From the NCBI RefSeq assembly GCF_023703775.1, contig NZ_CP098514.1, positions 1,736,001 to 1,800,000 on the forward strand: a stretch of 64,000 bases of DNA, in the 5' to 3' direction. Shown piece by piece: positions 1-7,891 of this stretch. Numbering within the stretch: position 1 is the first letter of the stretch; each line of letters begins with the position of its first letter. The stretch is from Haloplanus sp. GDY1. Lineage in GTDB: Archaea; Halobacteriota; Halobacteria; Halobacteriales; Haloferacaceae. The position numbers and the translations under genes are program-made. The notes beneath the pieces are model-generated. The model searched no databases. It was not told the origin of the DNA and saw nothing but the letters and a program-made list of their open reading frames with translations.

Positions 1-10
1 TCGTTCGGAT

Positions 11-48
11 CATCCGTGCGACACGATACCGATCGACGGCATAAAACC
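11..48 (-). promoter_or_regulatory. Leaderless promoter of a leftward gene starting at the window edge
   Basis: On the minus strand a TTTTATG-type TATA element (41-48) lies about 28 bp before an ATG at 13-11. The reading frame continues off the left edge after only four codons, so the gene cannot be identified. Positions 14-164 hold no other gene, and the stretch is clearly richer in A and T than its surroundings. Confidence 0.35.
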
Positions 49-164
49 TTGGTGGACATACACGTTACTAGTGATAATATTCCTAATAGATTCGTCGCTA
101 TACGTCGGTTCGGCGTTCGTATCGTGGTCGAATCGCTCGTATTTTCGGACGTTCGGTTTCCACT

Positions 165-734
165 TCACCGATCCGAGGGGGACGCAGGGGCCGGTCGGCG
201 GTCGGCCACGGCCCCGCGGACGCCCCGGACGACGAACGTCGCGCGCGCCGCGCCGTCGGGGCCGCCGACGCGCACGTCGACGGCGACGGCGACGAGGGCG
301 GTGGTGTTCGCGCGGGTCTGGGTGACGACTCCGTCCGTGGTGAGACAGGCGCCGAACGCGCGGTGGGGGCCGCGCGGGCAGTGCTCGGCGGCCCATCGAC
401 GCGCCGCGCTGGCGTTGCGGGTCACCTCGACGGCCACGCCCCGCTCCGTCCCGGCGGATTCGACGGCGGCGACGGCCGGATCGAGTCGGTCGGTGGCGAC
501 CTCGACCGCCAGTCGGTGTTCGTCGGCCGCGGTCCCGTTCGACACCGCACCGGTCGTCTCGGCCACCGACCGTTCGAGGACGCGCTTGCTCTCGGTCAGC
601 GTCGTCCGCTCGTCGGCGGTGGCGGCCACGTCGCCCGCGTAGCCGAGTTGGGCGTACGCCAGAAGCATCGGGACGAGCGCGGTGACGACGACGGTGGCCG
701 CGAGCAGGACGAGCTGACCGCGCCGGCGGGTCAT
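165..734 (-). CDS. Pilin-like membrane-anchored protein (DUF7261-type)
   Basis: A protein of 189 residues starting MTRRRGQ, followed by one hydrophobic helix (about residues 7-27) and a soluble alpha/beta-like domain. The charged start, Gln and long hydrophobic run resemble type IV pilin and pseudopilin N-termini, and the pattern matches the haloarchaeal family I recall as DUF7261. ATG 734 is preferred over 743 because it gives an ATGA overlap with the preceding gene, as elsewhere in this operon. It is the last gene of a six-gene leftward operon led by a T2SSF-type platform protein. A role as a minor subunit of a pilus-like surface structure is inferred from context only. Confidence 0.7.
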   Translation of the reverse strand: MTRRRGQLVLLAATVVVTALVPMLLAYAQLGYAGDVAATADERTTLTESKRVLERSVAETTGAVSNGTAADEHRLAVEVATDRLDPAVAAVESAGTERGVAVEVTRNASAARRWAAEHCPRGPHRAFGACLTTDGVVTQTRANTTALVAVAVDVRVGGPDGAARATFVVRGVRGAVADRRPAPASPSDR

Positions 735-1135
735 CCGTACCACACCCAGACGGTGACGGAGCCGTGGCGCGTCGGCACCGTCGTCGATTCGGCGGTCGCC
801 CGCGGCGGTCGGGGGTAGCCGAGCGTCCCGTGGGGCGTGTGGACCCGGAAGGCGACGTCCGCGGGCAGGAGATCCACGATGCGCTCCCTGGTGTCGGGAC
901 GCGCGCGCTCGAACGACTCGGGCGAGCGGGCGAGCGCGACGAGCCGCGAGTCCCTGCCGTTCGGGGTCGGCTCCGAACCGAGGACCGTCGCGGTGTCACG
1001 GGCCAGGGCGTCGAGTCGCGGCTCCGCCGAGGGGTGGTCGGCCACGCCGACGGTGAATCCGGCGGCGATACCGACGACGAGGACGACCCCGATGGCGGCC
1101 TCGACGACCGACAGCGAGAGCTGTGCCCTAGGCAT
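731..1135 (-). CDS. Pilin-like small protein (DUF7262-type)
   Basis: A protein of 134 residues starting MPRAQLSLSVVEAAIG. It has a single N-terminal hydrophobic helix (about residues 8-28) and a short hydrophilic domain. The R-A-Q then hydrophobic start repeats what is seen in the four neighbouring genes, suggesting they are processed or assembled alike. It overlaps the upstream gene by 8 bp and the downstream one by 4 bp, so the genes are almost certainly co-transcribed and coupled. I recall this family as DUF7262, and its function is unknown. Confidence 0.7.
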   Translation of the reverse strand: MPRAQLSLSVVEAAIGVVLVVGIAAGFTVGVADHPSAEPRLDALARDTATVLGSEPTPNGRDSRLVALARSPESFERARPDTRERIVDLLPADVAFRVHTPHGTLGYPRPPRATAESTTVPTRHGSVTVWVWYG

Positions 1136-1799
1136 CGACGGTCACCGTGAGGATCCGCTCGTCGACGACGGGGCGCCGGTAGGTCACCTCGATCCGTCCG
1201 GTGGCGTTCGCTCCGGTGCCGACGCGGAGCGTGGTCGGCTCGTACCGCGAGAGCCGGACGGTCGCCGTGGTGTTCAGCCCCGCCCCGTCGTACAGGACGA
1301 CGCGACCGTCCGCGCTGACGGACCGGACGGTGGTGTTCGGGCCGGGATCGAGCGTGACGTTCGCGCGGCCGACGCCCCGCGGGATCCGGACGGTCGACCG
1401 CCGGGTGAGGTTGGCCGGCGTCACGACGACCCCCGATCGATCGACGACGACGACCGAGCGTCGAACCGTCCAGCCGCCGCCCGGCGACCCGCGGGAGACG
1501 AGGGTCCGACCGCCGAGCGCGACCCGCACGTCCCCCTCGGTCGCGGGGGGCGCGAGTTCGGCCAGTCGGCTCGCGTTCAGGGTCTCGACGCGCGAGTCGT
1601 TGAGCGCGTTCGCCCGCACCGTGATCGGCGAGTCGGCGGCGGTCAGGCGGTCGGCGACCGCGGCCGCGGCGTGGCGCTCGACGGGGTCCCGGTCGGCGCC
1701 GGCGAGCGCCGAGTCGGCGAGGCTCACGCCGACGACCGTCGCCCCCGTCAGCAGGACGAGGGCGACGGCGAGGGCGAGCAGGTTGGTCTGCCCCCTCAC
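1128..1799 (-). CDS. Pilin-like membrane-anchored protein (DUF7263-type)
   Basis: A protein of 223 residues from GTG 1799 (VRGQTNLLALAVALVLLTG), with one N-terminal hydrophobic helix followed by a long beta-rich, Asn/Thr-rich ectodomain with several N-x-S/T sites. GTG 1799 is chosen because it overlaps the upstream stop by 4 bp and puts R-G-Q at the N-terminus like its neighbours. A longer frame upstream has no hydrophobic start and is antisense to other genes. It is probably a minor pilin-like or pilus-tip-associated subunit. I recall the family as DUF7263. Function is inferred from operon context. Confidence 0.7.
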   Translation of the reverse strand: MRGQTNLLALAVALVLLTGATVVGVSLADSALAGADRDPVERHAAAAVADRLTAADSPITVRANALNDSRVETLNASRLAELAPPATEGDVRVALGGRTLVSRGSPGGGWTVRRSVVVVDRSGVVVTPANLTRRSTVRIPRGVGRANVTLDPGPNTTVRSVSADGRVVLYDGAGLNTTATVRLSRYEPTTLRVGTGANATGRIEVTYRRPVVDERILTVTVDA

Positions 1800-2233
1800 G
1801 CGAGGATCACCCGGAGTCGGCCGTCGTCGCCGCGGATCCGGAGGACGGCCCGGTCGTCGCTCCGCCAGGAGCCCTCGACGGCGACGACCCGCGGGGGTAC
1901 CGCGAGGCGGAGGCGCCCGGAGAGGGCGGGGTCGGGGTGATCGAGGACGAGCGAGCGGTTCTCGACCCGGAGTCGGTAGGCCGCGCGGTCGATGGCACCC
2001 GGCAGGTCGACGGTTCGGGTCACGTCGACCCCGCTGCTTGGCGGGGGGATCGACGCCTCGATGTGCGCGGCGGTCGAGGCGAGCGTCCGGTCGCTCACCT
2101 CGGCCGCCGTCGCGGTGCGGTACTCGGGGAGGACGCCGCCGTGGAGGACGGTCACCAGCGAGGTGATATAGAGGACGACGATCACGGCCTCCAGTCCTTT
2201 GCCGACGACGGGCGCGAAGCCGCGGTCCGTCAC
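1796..2233 (-). CDS. Pilin-like small membrane protein (DUF7266-type)
   Basis: A protein of 145 residues starting MTDRGFAPVVGKGLEAVIVVLYIT. One transmembrane helix lies at about residues 10-32, followed by a beta-rich domain. The Glu within the hydrophobic start is reminiscent of the Glu5 of type IV pilins, but no clear prepilin peptidase site is visible. There are 4-bp overlaps on both sides. I recall the family as DUF7266. It is probably a component of the same pilus-like system as the flanking genes. Confidence 0.7.
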   Translation of the reverse strand: MTDRGFAPVVGKGLEAVIVVLYITSLVTVLHGGVLPEYRTATAAEVSDRTLASTAAHIEASIPPPSSGVDVTRTVDLPGAIDRAAYRLRVENRSLVLDHPDPALSGRLRLAVPPRVVAVEGSWRSDDRAVLRIRGDDGRLRVILA

Positions 2234-2931
2234 CGACCCACCTCCAGATCCAGGTCGTGGACGAAGACGTACACCTCGCGAACGTCGGGGAAGCGCACGA
2301 CGACGCTCGGCACGCCGTCGTCGTCGTACGAGCGCCGGATCGTTGTCGCGCCCATGTCCTCGAAGTATCGCTCCCAGACCCCGGGCGTCCGGGTCTCGAC
2401 CGCGAGGCCGAAGCCGCTCCCCGACAGGTGCCGGCGACTGTGGGTGACGTCCGTCCGCAGCGCCACCGTCCCCGTCCCGTCGACGGCGACGTCGCCGGCA
2501 CCGAGGCGGGGGAGAGAGACGAACAGCGTCCGGTCGCGGAGCGACACCGGCGGCGGGGCGTGGACGCGGACGCCGGTCCCGGTGTCGAGGACGGTCGCAC
2601 CGGCGACGTACCGGACCCGTCGGTCGCCGGCGGCGTAGACCAGGCCGCCGACGGCGTACTCGGTCGCGGGGTCGAGTCCGTCGAGGAGTCGGACCGACCG
2701 GTCGACCGTTCGGAGTCGTCCCTCCTGGAGGGTGAGGCGGGTTTCGTGTGGGCCGCTCCGCTCGGGGTCGAGGGCGTCGTCCATCGCCGTCGCGACGCTC
2801 CGTGCCTCGGCGGCGCTCGCGCTCTCGTCGACGACGGAGCCGACGGTGACGGTCAGCGCCGCGACGCTCACCACGGTGATCGCCAGGAGGACGGCCACGC
2901 CGATGGTGGCCGACTGGGCGCGGTCGGTCAT
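2230..2931 (-). CDS. Pilin-like protein (DUF7289-type)
   Basis: A protein of 233 residues starting MTDRAQSATIGVAVLL, with one N-terminal hydrophobic helix (about residues 8-30) and a beta-rich ectodomain. R-A-Q followed by a hydrophobic stretch resembles haloarchaeal archaellin and pilin N-termini. ATG 2931 overlaps the stop of the platform gene by 4 bp. It is the first pilin-like gene after the platform protein, so it could be the major subunit, though nothing in the sequence proves this. Confidence 0.7.
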   Translation of the reverse strand: MTDRAQSATIGVAVLLAITVVSVAALTVTVGSVVDESASAAEARSVATAMDDALDPERSGPHETRLTLQEGRLRTVDRSVRLLDGLDPATEYAVGGLVYAAGDRRVRYVAGATVLDTGTGVRVHAPPPVSLRDRTLFVSLPRLGAGDVAVDGTGTVALRTDVTHSRRHLSGSGFGLAVETRTPGVWERYFEDMGATTIRRSYDDDGVPSVVVRFPDVREVYVFVHDLDLEVGR

Positions 2932-4904
2932 ATCATCCCCACCCCGGCGAAGACGAGATGACAGACGGTGACGAGGGCGCCGGAGTGAAGCAACGCCTCG
3001 TAGCGCCCGCGGCTGGCGGTGCCCGCGAACCAGCCCGAGGCGAGCATCGTCGCCTGCGTGACGACGTAGAGGCGGTAGCGCTCCCGTTCGAGGTCGATGG
3101 CCGAGCCCTCGATGACGTAGCCGCCGGCCCCGCGAACGGAGGCGAGCTGTTCGAAGCCGTCGAAGACGTGGATGCCGACGGCGACGGCGATGCCGACGAC
3201 GAGCAGGGCCGTCGTCCACCCGACGGCGACGTACGCGAGCAGGTTGGCACGGAGTTCCCGCTTCTCGTGATAGAGGCGACCGATCTCGGTCTGGAGCGTA
3301 TCGAAGACGGTCCCCGCGTCGCTGCCGGCGTCGAGAGCGCCCGTGACGAGCCCGACGGTCTGTTCGGCCAGCGGCGTGCCGACGCCGTCGACGAACCGAT
3401 CGAGCGCCGCGGTGCGGACGTTCTCGTCGAGCCCCGTCTCCGGCGAGGTGAAACTCAGGTTGAGCGCCAGGTCGGCCACGTCGGGATCCAGCGGGCCGAA
3501 GTCGACGTCCCGGGCGACGAGTTCGACCGCCTCTGGGAACGGTCGGCCGAGGTTGACGTGGCCGGAGACGGCGTGGACGAAGTCCTTGATCTCGCGATCC
3601 TTGGCGTCGTCGAGGCGGGCGCGCCTGACGCCGACGACGCCGACCGGGAGGGCGTACGCGGCGTACCCGAGCAGGACGACGTCGGCGGGCGGGTAGCCCA
3701 CGGTGTGGAGGGCCGCGAGGGCGCCGAGGGCCGGAACGGCGGCGACGACGGCGGCGCTCGCGGGGTTCAGGGGAGCGGACGCGAGCGTCGCGAGGACGCC
3801 GGACGGACGGCGGTAGTGGACGGTCTGGCCCGGCGGTCGGAGCCCGCCGACGACGATGCTCGCGCCGACGCCGAGGACGAGGACGAACGCGGCGCTGGTG
3901 TAGACGACGACGGCCCGGGGCGTGGTCGTCCCGAGCGGGGTCGAGAAGGGCTCGGAGAGCCCGGGCGAGATGATGGCGAGGACGGTGAGGACGATGACCA
4001 GAAGCGTCGGGAGGACGAGCAACACCATGAACACCTCCGAGAGGAGTTCGAGCAGGCCGGCGGCGCGCTGGCGGGCGCGGTCCTGCCGGTGGGCGAGCAT
4101 CCGGCTCTCCATCCGGAGGTAGTTCGCGAGTTCGGCCTCGCCCTGCTGGGCGTGTTCGCTGAACTTCAGGAGGAAGGGGGCGAGCAGCTCCCGGGACGGC
4201 GTATCGCGGGCGATCCGTCGGAGCCCCTCGTGGAGGCTGCCGGTCAAGGAGGCGGTGTTCAGCACCTTGCGGATCGACACCGCCGTCTCGCCGTAGGGGT
4301 CGGTGGCTGCCACCTTCCGGAGCATCGCGCGGTGGCCGTCGCCGCCGGAGGAGAGGACGTGCAGGTACCGGACGGCGCCGGGGAGGGTGCGCTCGATGTC
4401 GTTCCGGCGCGCGCTCGCCAGCCAGCGGAGATACCACCCGCCGAGGCGGACGGTCGCGGCCTTGGCGAGGCCGCCGGCGACGAGGCCGACGGCGACCGCG
4501 AGGGCCGTCACGGGCGGAACCGGGAGGCTCACGCGAGCGAGCGGCAGCGCGTCGTCGACGGCCGCCGACACCGCGGTCGGCAGGGCGTCGCCGAACGCGA
4601 CGCCGACCACGAGCGTCGGGAGGGTCGCCGCGAGCGCGGCGGCCCAGGACAGCCCGTACACCCGGGCGAGATACACGTCGAAGCTGAGTCGGAGGTCGGT
4701 TCCCCGGTAGCGCTTGCGGTCCCGGACGTGCCGTCGGTCGTCGGCGTGTCGCGCGAAGAGGGCATAGAGGACGCGGTCGAGGGTGGAGGCGTAGCCGGTC
4801 GGCCGGGCCGACGCCGGCGGCGTGGCCGTCGCTGCCGTCGCCTCGCCCCCGTCCGGCGCCGGCGCGGACGCGTCGGCGCCGGCAGAGCGTCGCTCCCGGC
4901 TCAC
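2928..4904 (-). CDS. Type II secretion system F-family (TadC/PilC-like) platform protein
   Basis: A protein of about 658 residues from GTG 4904 that contains two copies of the T2SSF helical module. Cytoplasmic helices followed by hydrophobic segments occur in both halves, and the second half includes the region LNLSFTSPETGLDENVRT. In pilus and type II secretion systems this protein forms the inner-membrane platform driven by a PilB/GspE-type ATPase. GTG 4904 is preferred over ATG 4994 because a GGGGGAG ribosome site precedes it and because the TATA box (4993-5000) abuts ATG 4994, placing that codon upstream of the transcript start. No ATPase gene lies beside it, which is unusual. Confidence 0.85.
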   Translation of the reverse strand: MSRERRSAGADASAPAPDGGEATAATATPPASARPTGYASTLDRVLYALFARHADDRRHVRDRKRYRGTDLRLSFDVYLARVYGLSWAAALAATLPTLVVGVAFGDALPTAVSAAVDDALPLARVSLPVPPVTALAVAVGLVAGGLAKAATVRLGGWYLRWLASARRNDIERTLPGAVRYLHVLSSGGDGHRAMLRKVAATDPYGETAVSIRKVLNTASLTGSLHEGLRRIARDTPSRELLAPFLLKFSEHAQQGEAELANYLRMESRMLAHRQDRARQRAAGLLELLSEVFMVLLVLPTLLVIVLTVLAIISPGLSEPFSTPLGTTTPRAVVVYTSAAFVLVLGVGASIVVGGLRPPGQTVHYRRPSGVLATLASAPLNPASAAVVAAVPALGALAALHTVGYPPADVVLLGYAAYALPVGVVGVRRARLDDAKDREIKDFVHAVSGHVNLGRPFPEAVELVARDVDFGPLDPDVADLALNLSFTSPETGLDENVRTAALDRFVDGVGTPLAEQTVGLVTGALDAGSDAGTVFDTLQTEIGRLYHEKRELRANLLAYVAVGWTTALLVVGIAVAVGIHVFDGFEQLASVRGAGGYVIEGSAIDLERERYRLYVVTQATMLASGWFAGTASRGRYEALLHSGALVTVCHLVFAGVGMI

Positions 4905-4992
4905 GCGACTCCCCCCACCGAGCGGGCGGAATCGCCGGACGGACGGCCGGAGCGCGACCCTGTCGGCATGGGGCGAGGTGTCGCGGCATCGC

Positions 4993-5000
4993 ATATAAAC
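4993..5000 (-). promoter_or_regulatory. TATA box for the pilus-like operon
   Basis: GTTTATAT reads toward the leftward operon. Transcription would begin near 4970, leaving a leader of about 65 nt before GTG 4904. The region 4905-5190 between the divergent operons holds no other convincing gene. Confidence 0.45.
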
Positions 5001-5190
5001 GTTGGACGGGCGTTCTCAGATTTGATTCGCGTCCGGCGGTCGGGTGCCGCCCGTCTCGCCGTCACCGCACCTGAGGGGGTTCGAGGGACGGTGGCCCCCA
5101 CCGCAAGACGTAGATGCGTCCGCGTCGACGGCCCCGTATGTCGCTCACCAGTCGCGTCCGACCGCGGTCGACCGCCGGGGGAGCGCGGGC

Positions 5191-6498
5191 GTGAAGGGGG
5201 TCGTCCTCGCGGGCACGCGCTCGGGCGTCGGCAAGACCGTCGCCACCCTCGCGACGCTCCGGGCGCTCGCCGCCGAGGGCCTGACCGTCCAGCCCGCCAA
5301 GGCCGGCCCCGACTTCGTCGATCCGAGCCACCACGCGGCCGTCGCCGGCCGCCCCTCCCGCACGCTCGACGTGTGGCTCGAGGGCGTCGAGGGCGTCCGC
5401 CGCAACTACCACCGGGGCGAGGGCGACGTCTGCGTCGTCGAGGGGATGATGGGGCTGTACGACGGCGACGTCTCCAGCACCGCCGCCGTCGCCGAGGCGC
5501 TCGACCTGCCGGTCGTCCTCGTCGTCGACGCGTCGGCGGGGATGGAGAGCGTCGCCGCGACGGCGCTGGGGTTCGAACGCTACGCCGCCGCCGCGGACCG
5601 CGACGTCGACGTGGTGGGCGTCCTCGCCCAGCGGGCCCACGGCGGGCGCCACGCCGACGGGATCCGGAGTGCCCTGCCCGAGGGCCTCGACTACCTCGGC
5701 CGGATCCCGCCCGCGGAGGACCTGACGATCCCGGACCGCCACCTCGGCCTCCACATGGGTGACGAGGCGCCGCTGGACGGCGACGCCCTCGATACCGCCG
5801 CGGAGGCGGTGCGAACCGACCGGCTCCGTGCCCTCGCCCGCGCGCCGCCCCGTCCCGACCCGGTCGACGCCGGGGACCCGACCGGCGCGCGCGTCGCCGT
5901 CGCCCGCGGCGACGCCTTCCGGTTTTGCTACCCGGCGACGCTCGACCGCCTCCGGGAGCGGGCGACGGTGACGGCGTTCGCGCCGGCCGCGGGCGACGAC
6001 CTGCCGGCCTGTGACGGCGTCTACCTCCCCGGCGGCTATCCCGAACTCCACGCCGCCGACCTGGCCGCGAGTCCGGCGCTCGCGGCGCTCGCGGACCGGG
6101 CGAGCGAGGGGCTCCCCGTCCTCGGCGAGTGCGGCGGGCTGATGGCGCTCTCGCGGTCGCTGACGACGGCCGCGGGCGAGACGCACGCGATGGCCGGCGT
6201 CCTCCCCGCGGACGTGCGGATGCACGACCGCCACCGGGCGCTTGATCACGTCGAACTCAGGGCGCGACGGGGGACGCTCACCGCCTCGGCGGGCGACCGA
6301 CTCAGAGGCCACGAGTTCCACTACTCGTCGGCCGACGTCGACGCCGACGCCCGCTTCGCCTTCGACGTCGAGCGCGGCACGGGGATCGAGGGCGGTCGCG
6401 ACGGCCTCACCGTCCACCGCACGCTCGGGACGTACTGTCACGTCCACGCCGAGAGCGGGGCGGTCGACGCCTTCCTCGACGCCTGTCAGCCCTCGTAG
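5191..6498 (+). CDS. cbiA: Cobyrinic acid a,c-diamide synthase
   Basis: Catalyses ATP- and glutamine-dependent amidation of the a and c carboxylates of the corrin ring in cobalamin synthesis. The protein has 435 residues. The N-terminal dethiobiotin-synthetase-like ATPase domain has the P-loop GTRSGVGKT (8-16). The C-terminal class-I glutamine amidotransferase domain has LGECGG with nucleophile Cys314 and His417. The start is GTG 5191, preceded by GGGGGAG at suitable spacing, and translation from there begins immediately with the Rossmann strand. No other cobalamin gene is in the window, so it is isolated from the rest of the pathway. Its 3' end overlaps the convergent gene by 13 bp. Confidence 0.92.
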   Translation: MKGVVLAGTRSGVGKTVATLATLRALAAEGLTVQPAKAGPDFVDPSHHAAVAGRPSRTLDVWLEGVEGVRRNYHRGEGDVCVVEGMMGLYDGDVSSTAAVAEALDLPVVLVVDASAGMESVAATALGFERYAAAADRDVDVVGVLAQRAHGGRHADGIRSALPEGLDYLGRIPPAEDLTIPDRHLGLHMGDEAPLDGDALDTAAEAVRTDRLRALARAPPRPDPVDAGDPTGARVAVARGDAFRFCYPATLDRLRERATVTAFAPAAGDDLPACDGVYLPGGYPELHAADLAASPALAALADRASEGLPVLGECGGLMALSRSLTTAAGETHAMAGVLPADVRMHDRHRALDHVELRARRGTLTASAGDRLRGHEFHYSSADVDADARFAFDVERGTGIEGGRDGLTVHRTLGTYCHVHAESGAVDAFLDACQPS

Positions 6499-6764
6499 CG
6501 CCGCACCCGGAACGCGTCGTAGCCGCCGCCGTAGGCGAGTTCGAGCGCGCCGAGCCACCAGTTCCACCGCTCGGCGAGCGACGACCCCTCGGGCGCGTCG
6601 GCGAGTTCCGCGCGGACCGTCTCGACGGTGAGCGGCGACCCCCGGTCGGCGGCCAGCCGTCCGGAGTCGGCCAGGTCGCGGGCACAGCGGACCACCGCCC
6701 GGCGCTCCCCCGCGTCGGCGTCGAACGCGGCGGCGAGTTCGGCGTCGAGGCGCTCGGGGTCCAC
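6486..6764 (-). CDS. Small conserved acidic protein of unknown function
   Basis: A protein of 92 residues, acidic and mainly helical, with no membrane segment or Cys motif. It contains a Trp-rich stretch (ERWNWWLGALELAYGGGY) near residues 65-82. It lies 1 bp downstream of the metalloprotease gene on the same strand, so the two are probably co-transcribed. Codon use and an upstream gene without a gap support its being real. I do not recognise the family. Confidence 0.6.
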   Translation of the reverse strand: MDPERLDAELAAAFDADAGERRAVVRCARDLADSGRLAADRGSPLTVETVRAELADAPEGSSLAERWNWWLGALELAYGGGYDAFRVRRYEG

Positions 6765-6765
6765 G

Positions 6766-7818
6766 CTACTCCCACCACGCGCTCCGGCGCTCCCGGTAGC
6801 TCGCGTCCCGGAAGGGCGGGGGCTTCTCCCCGTCGGCCTCCGCGCCGAAGGCGTGGGCCAGCCAGTAGCCGACGTGCCACCCCACCGCGTCGGTGTCGAG
6901 GCCGACGAGGGTGATCTCGACCCGCGTGTACGTCTCGATGGCGCCGTCGCCGTCGGGATCGGTGCCGTACGTGCTGACGCAGGACCCGCTCGACGCCCGG
7001 CAGGTCGCCGTCTCGCCGAAGCGAACCCTGATCTCCGCGTCCGCGGCGCCCGTCCGCTCGAAGGAGAGGTCGTCGGGCATCCCCGGGGCGCCCGCCTCGT
7101 AGTACGACAGCGCGTGGCCGACCTGTCGGTCGACGCCCGCCGGGTCGGAGGCGTTCTCGGCGTCGACGCGGACGGTGAACTCGCCGTCGGCCCACGGGAA
7201 GGCCCGTTCGGTCGCGTTCGGCTGGGGTTCGGTGTAGATGACCGACCGCGCCCGCATCACGTCCCGGGGGGCGTCGTCGTGGTCGAGGCCGAGCGTGTGC
7301 CCGAGTTCGTGTTTCGTCACGAGCGTCGTCGAGTCGTCGGAGAGACCGGTCTTCACCCACACCGTCTCCGGGCGGTCGACCATCCGGGCGTCGGTGAGTT
7401 TCGGGGCACACCCCACCGCGTCCGCCACGCCGCCGCAGTCGGGGAGGGTGTCGGTGAACGCGACTACGAGGTCCGGGTCCTCGGCGTCGGGGCGTACCTC
7501 GTACCGCACCTCGAAGCCGAGATACGCCCCGTCGTTCGCCTCCCAGAAGGCCGTCGCCTCGCGAACCAGCGAGTCGACGTCCCGGCCGGGTTCGCCCCCG
7601 TTGCGGACGGCGACGACGATGGGATCGCTCCCCCAGGGGTTCGCGCTCGGGGTGGCCGTCGCCGCCGGTGCCGTCGCCGTGGCCGTCGCGCCCGGCGTCG
7701 CCGTCGGGTCGGAGGCCGCCGGAACCGGCGTGTCGGTCGGCGCGGCCGCCGGATCGAACGGCGTCGTACACCCCGCGAGGAGCAACAGGCCGACGAGAAC
7801 CAGCGTTCGGGCCGCCAT
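6766..7818 (-). CDS. Matrixin-type zinc metalloprotease lipoprotein
   Basis: A protein of 350 residues with a lipoprotein signal ending in LLLLAGC (lipid Cys17), then a Thr/Pro/Ala-rich linker (about 20-65) typical of haloarchaeal surface proteins. The catalytic domain carries HELGHTLGLDH (170-180), the extended zinc motif HExxHxxGxxH of metzincins such as matrixins. A C-terminal part of about 150 residues has paired Cys and is unassigned. ATG 7818 is chosen because it places the hydrophobic signal at the N-terminus, while the longer frame only adds an arginine-containing extension. It is probably anchored outside the membrane and cleaves extracellular proteins. The substrate is unknown. Confidence 0.85.
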   Translation of the reverse strand: MAARTLVLVGLLLLAGCTTPFDPAAAPTDTPVPAASDPTATPGATATATAPAATATPSANPWGSDPIVVAVRNGGEPGRDVDSLVREATAFWEANDGAYLGFEVRYEVRPDAEDPDLVVAFTDTLPDCGGVADAVGCAPKLTDARMVDRPETVWVKTGLSDDSTTLVTKHELGHTLGLDHDDAPRDVMRARSVIYTEPQPNATERAFPWADGEFTVRVDAENASDPAGVDRQVGHALSYYEAGAPGMPDDLSFERTGAADAEIRVRFGETATCRASSGSCVSTYGTDPDGDGAIETYTRVEITLVGLDTDAVGWHVGYWLAHAFGAEADGEKPPPFRDASYRERRSAWWE

Positions 7819-7891
7819 ACCACTCACTCGGAGACGGGCGGTCAAAAACCGTTTCCCCTCGGGACGGGAGGCTCCGTCGCCGACTCCGGCG

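Noticed and set aside
10-999. A 329-codon open frame on the minus strand
   Set aside because: It is arginine- and proline-rich and lies in a different frame over the well-supported pilin-like genes. High GC creates many such long empty frames.
5138-5194. An 18-codon ORF before cbiA whose TGA overlaps the GTG start
   Set aside because: It has the typical arginine-rich composition of non-coding GC-rich DNA, and no sign of leader-peptide control is visible. A coupled leader is possible but not supported.
2958-5762. A 934-codon open frame on the plus strand
   Set aside because: It runs antisense through the T2SSF gene and then out of frame over cbiA. Two genuine, motif-bearing proteins explain both halves.
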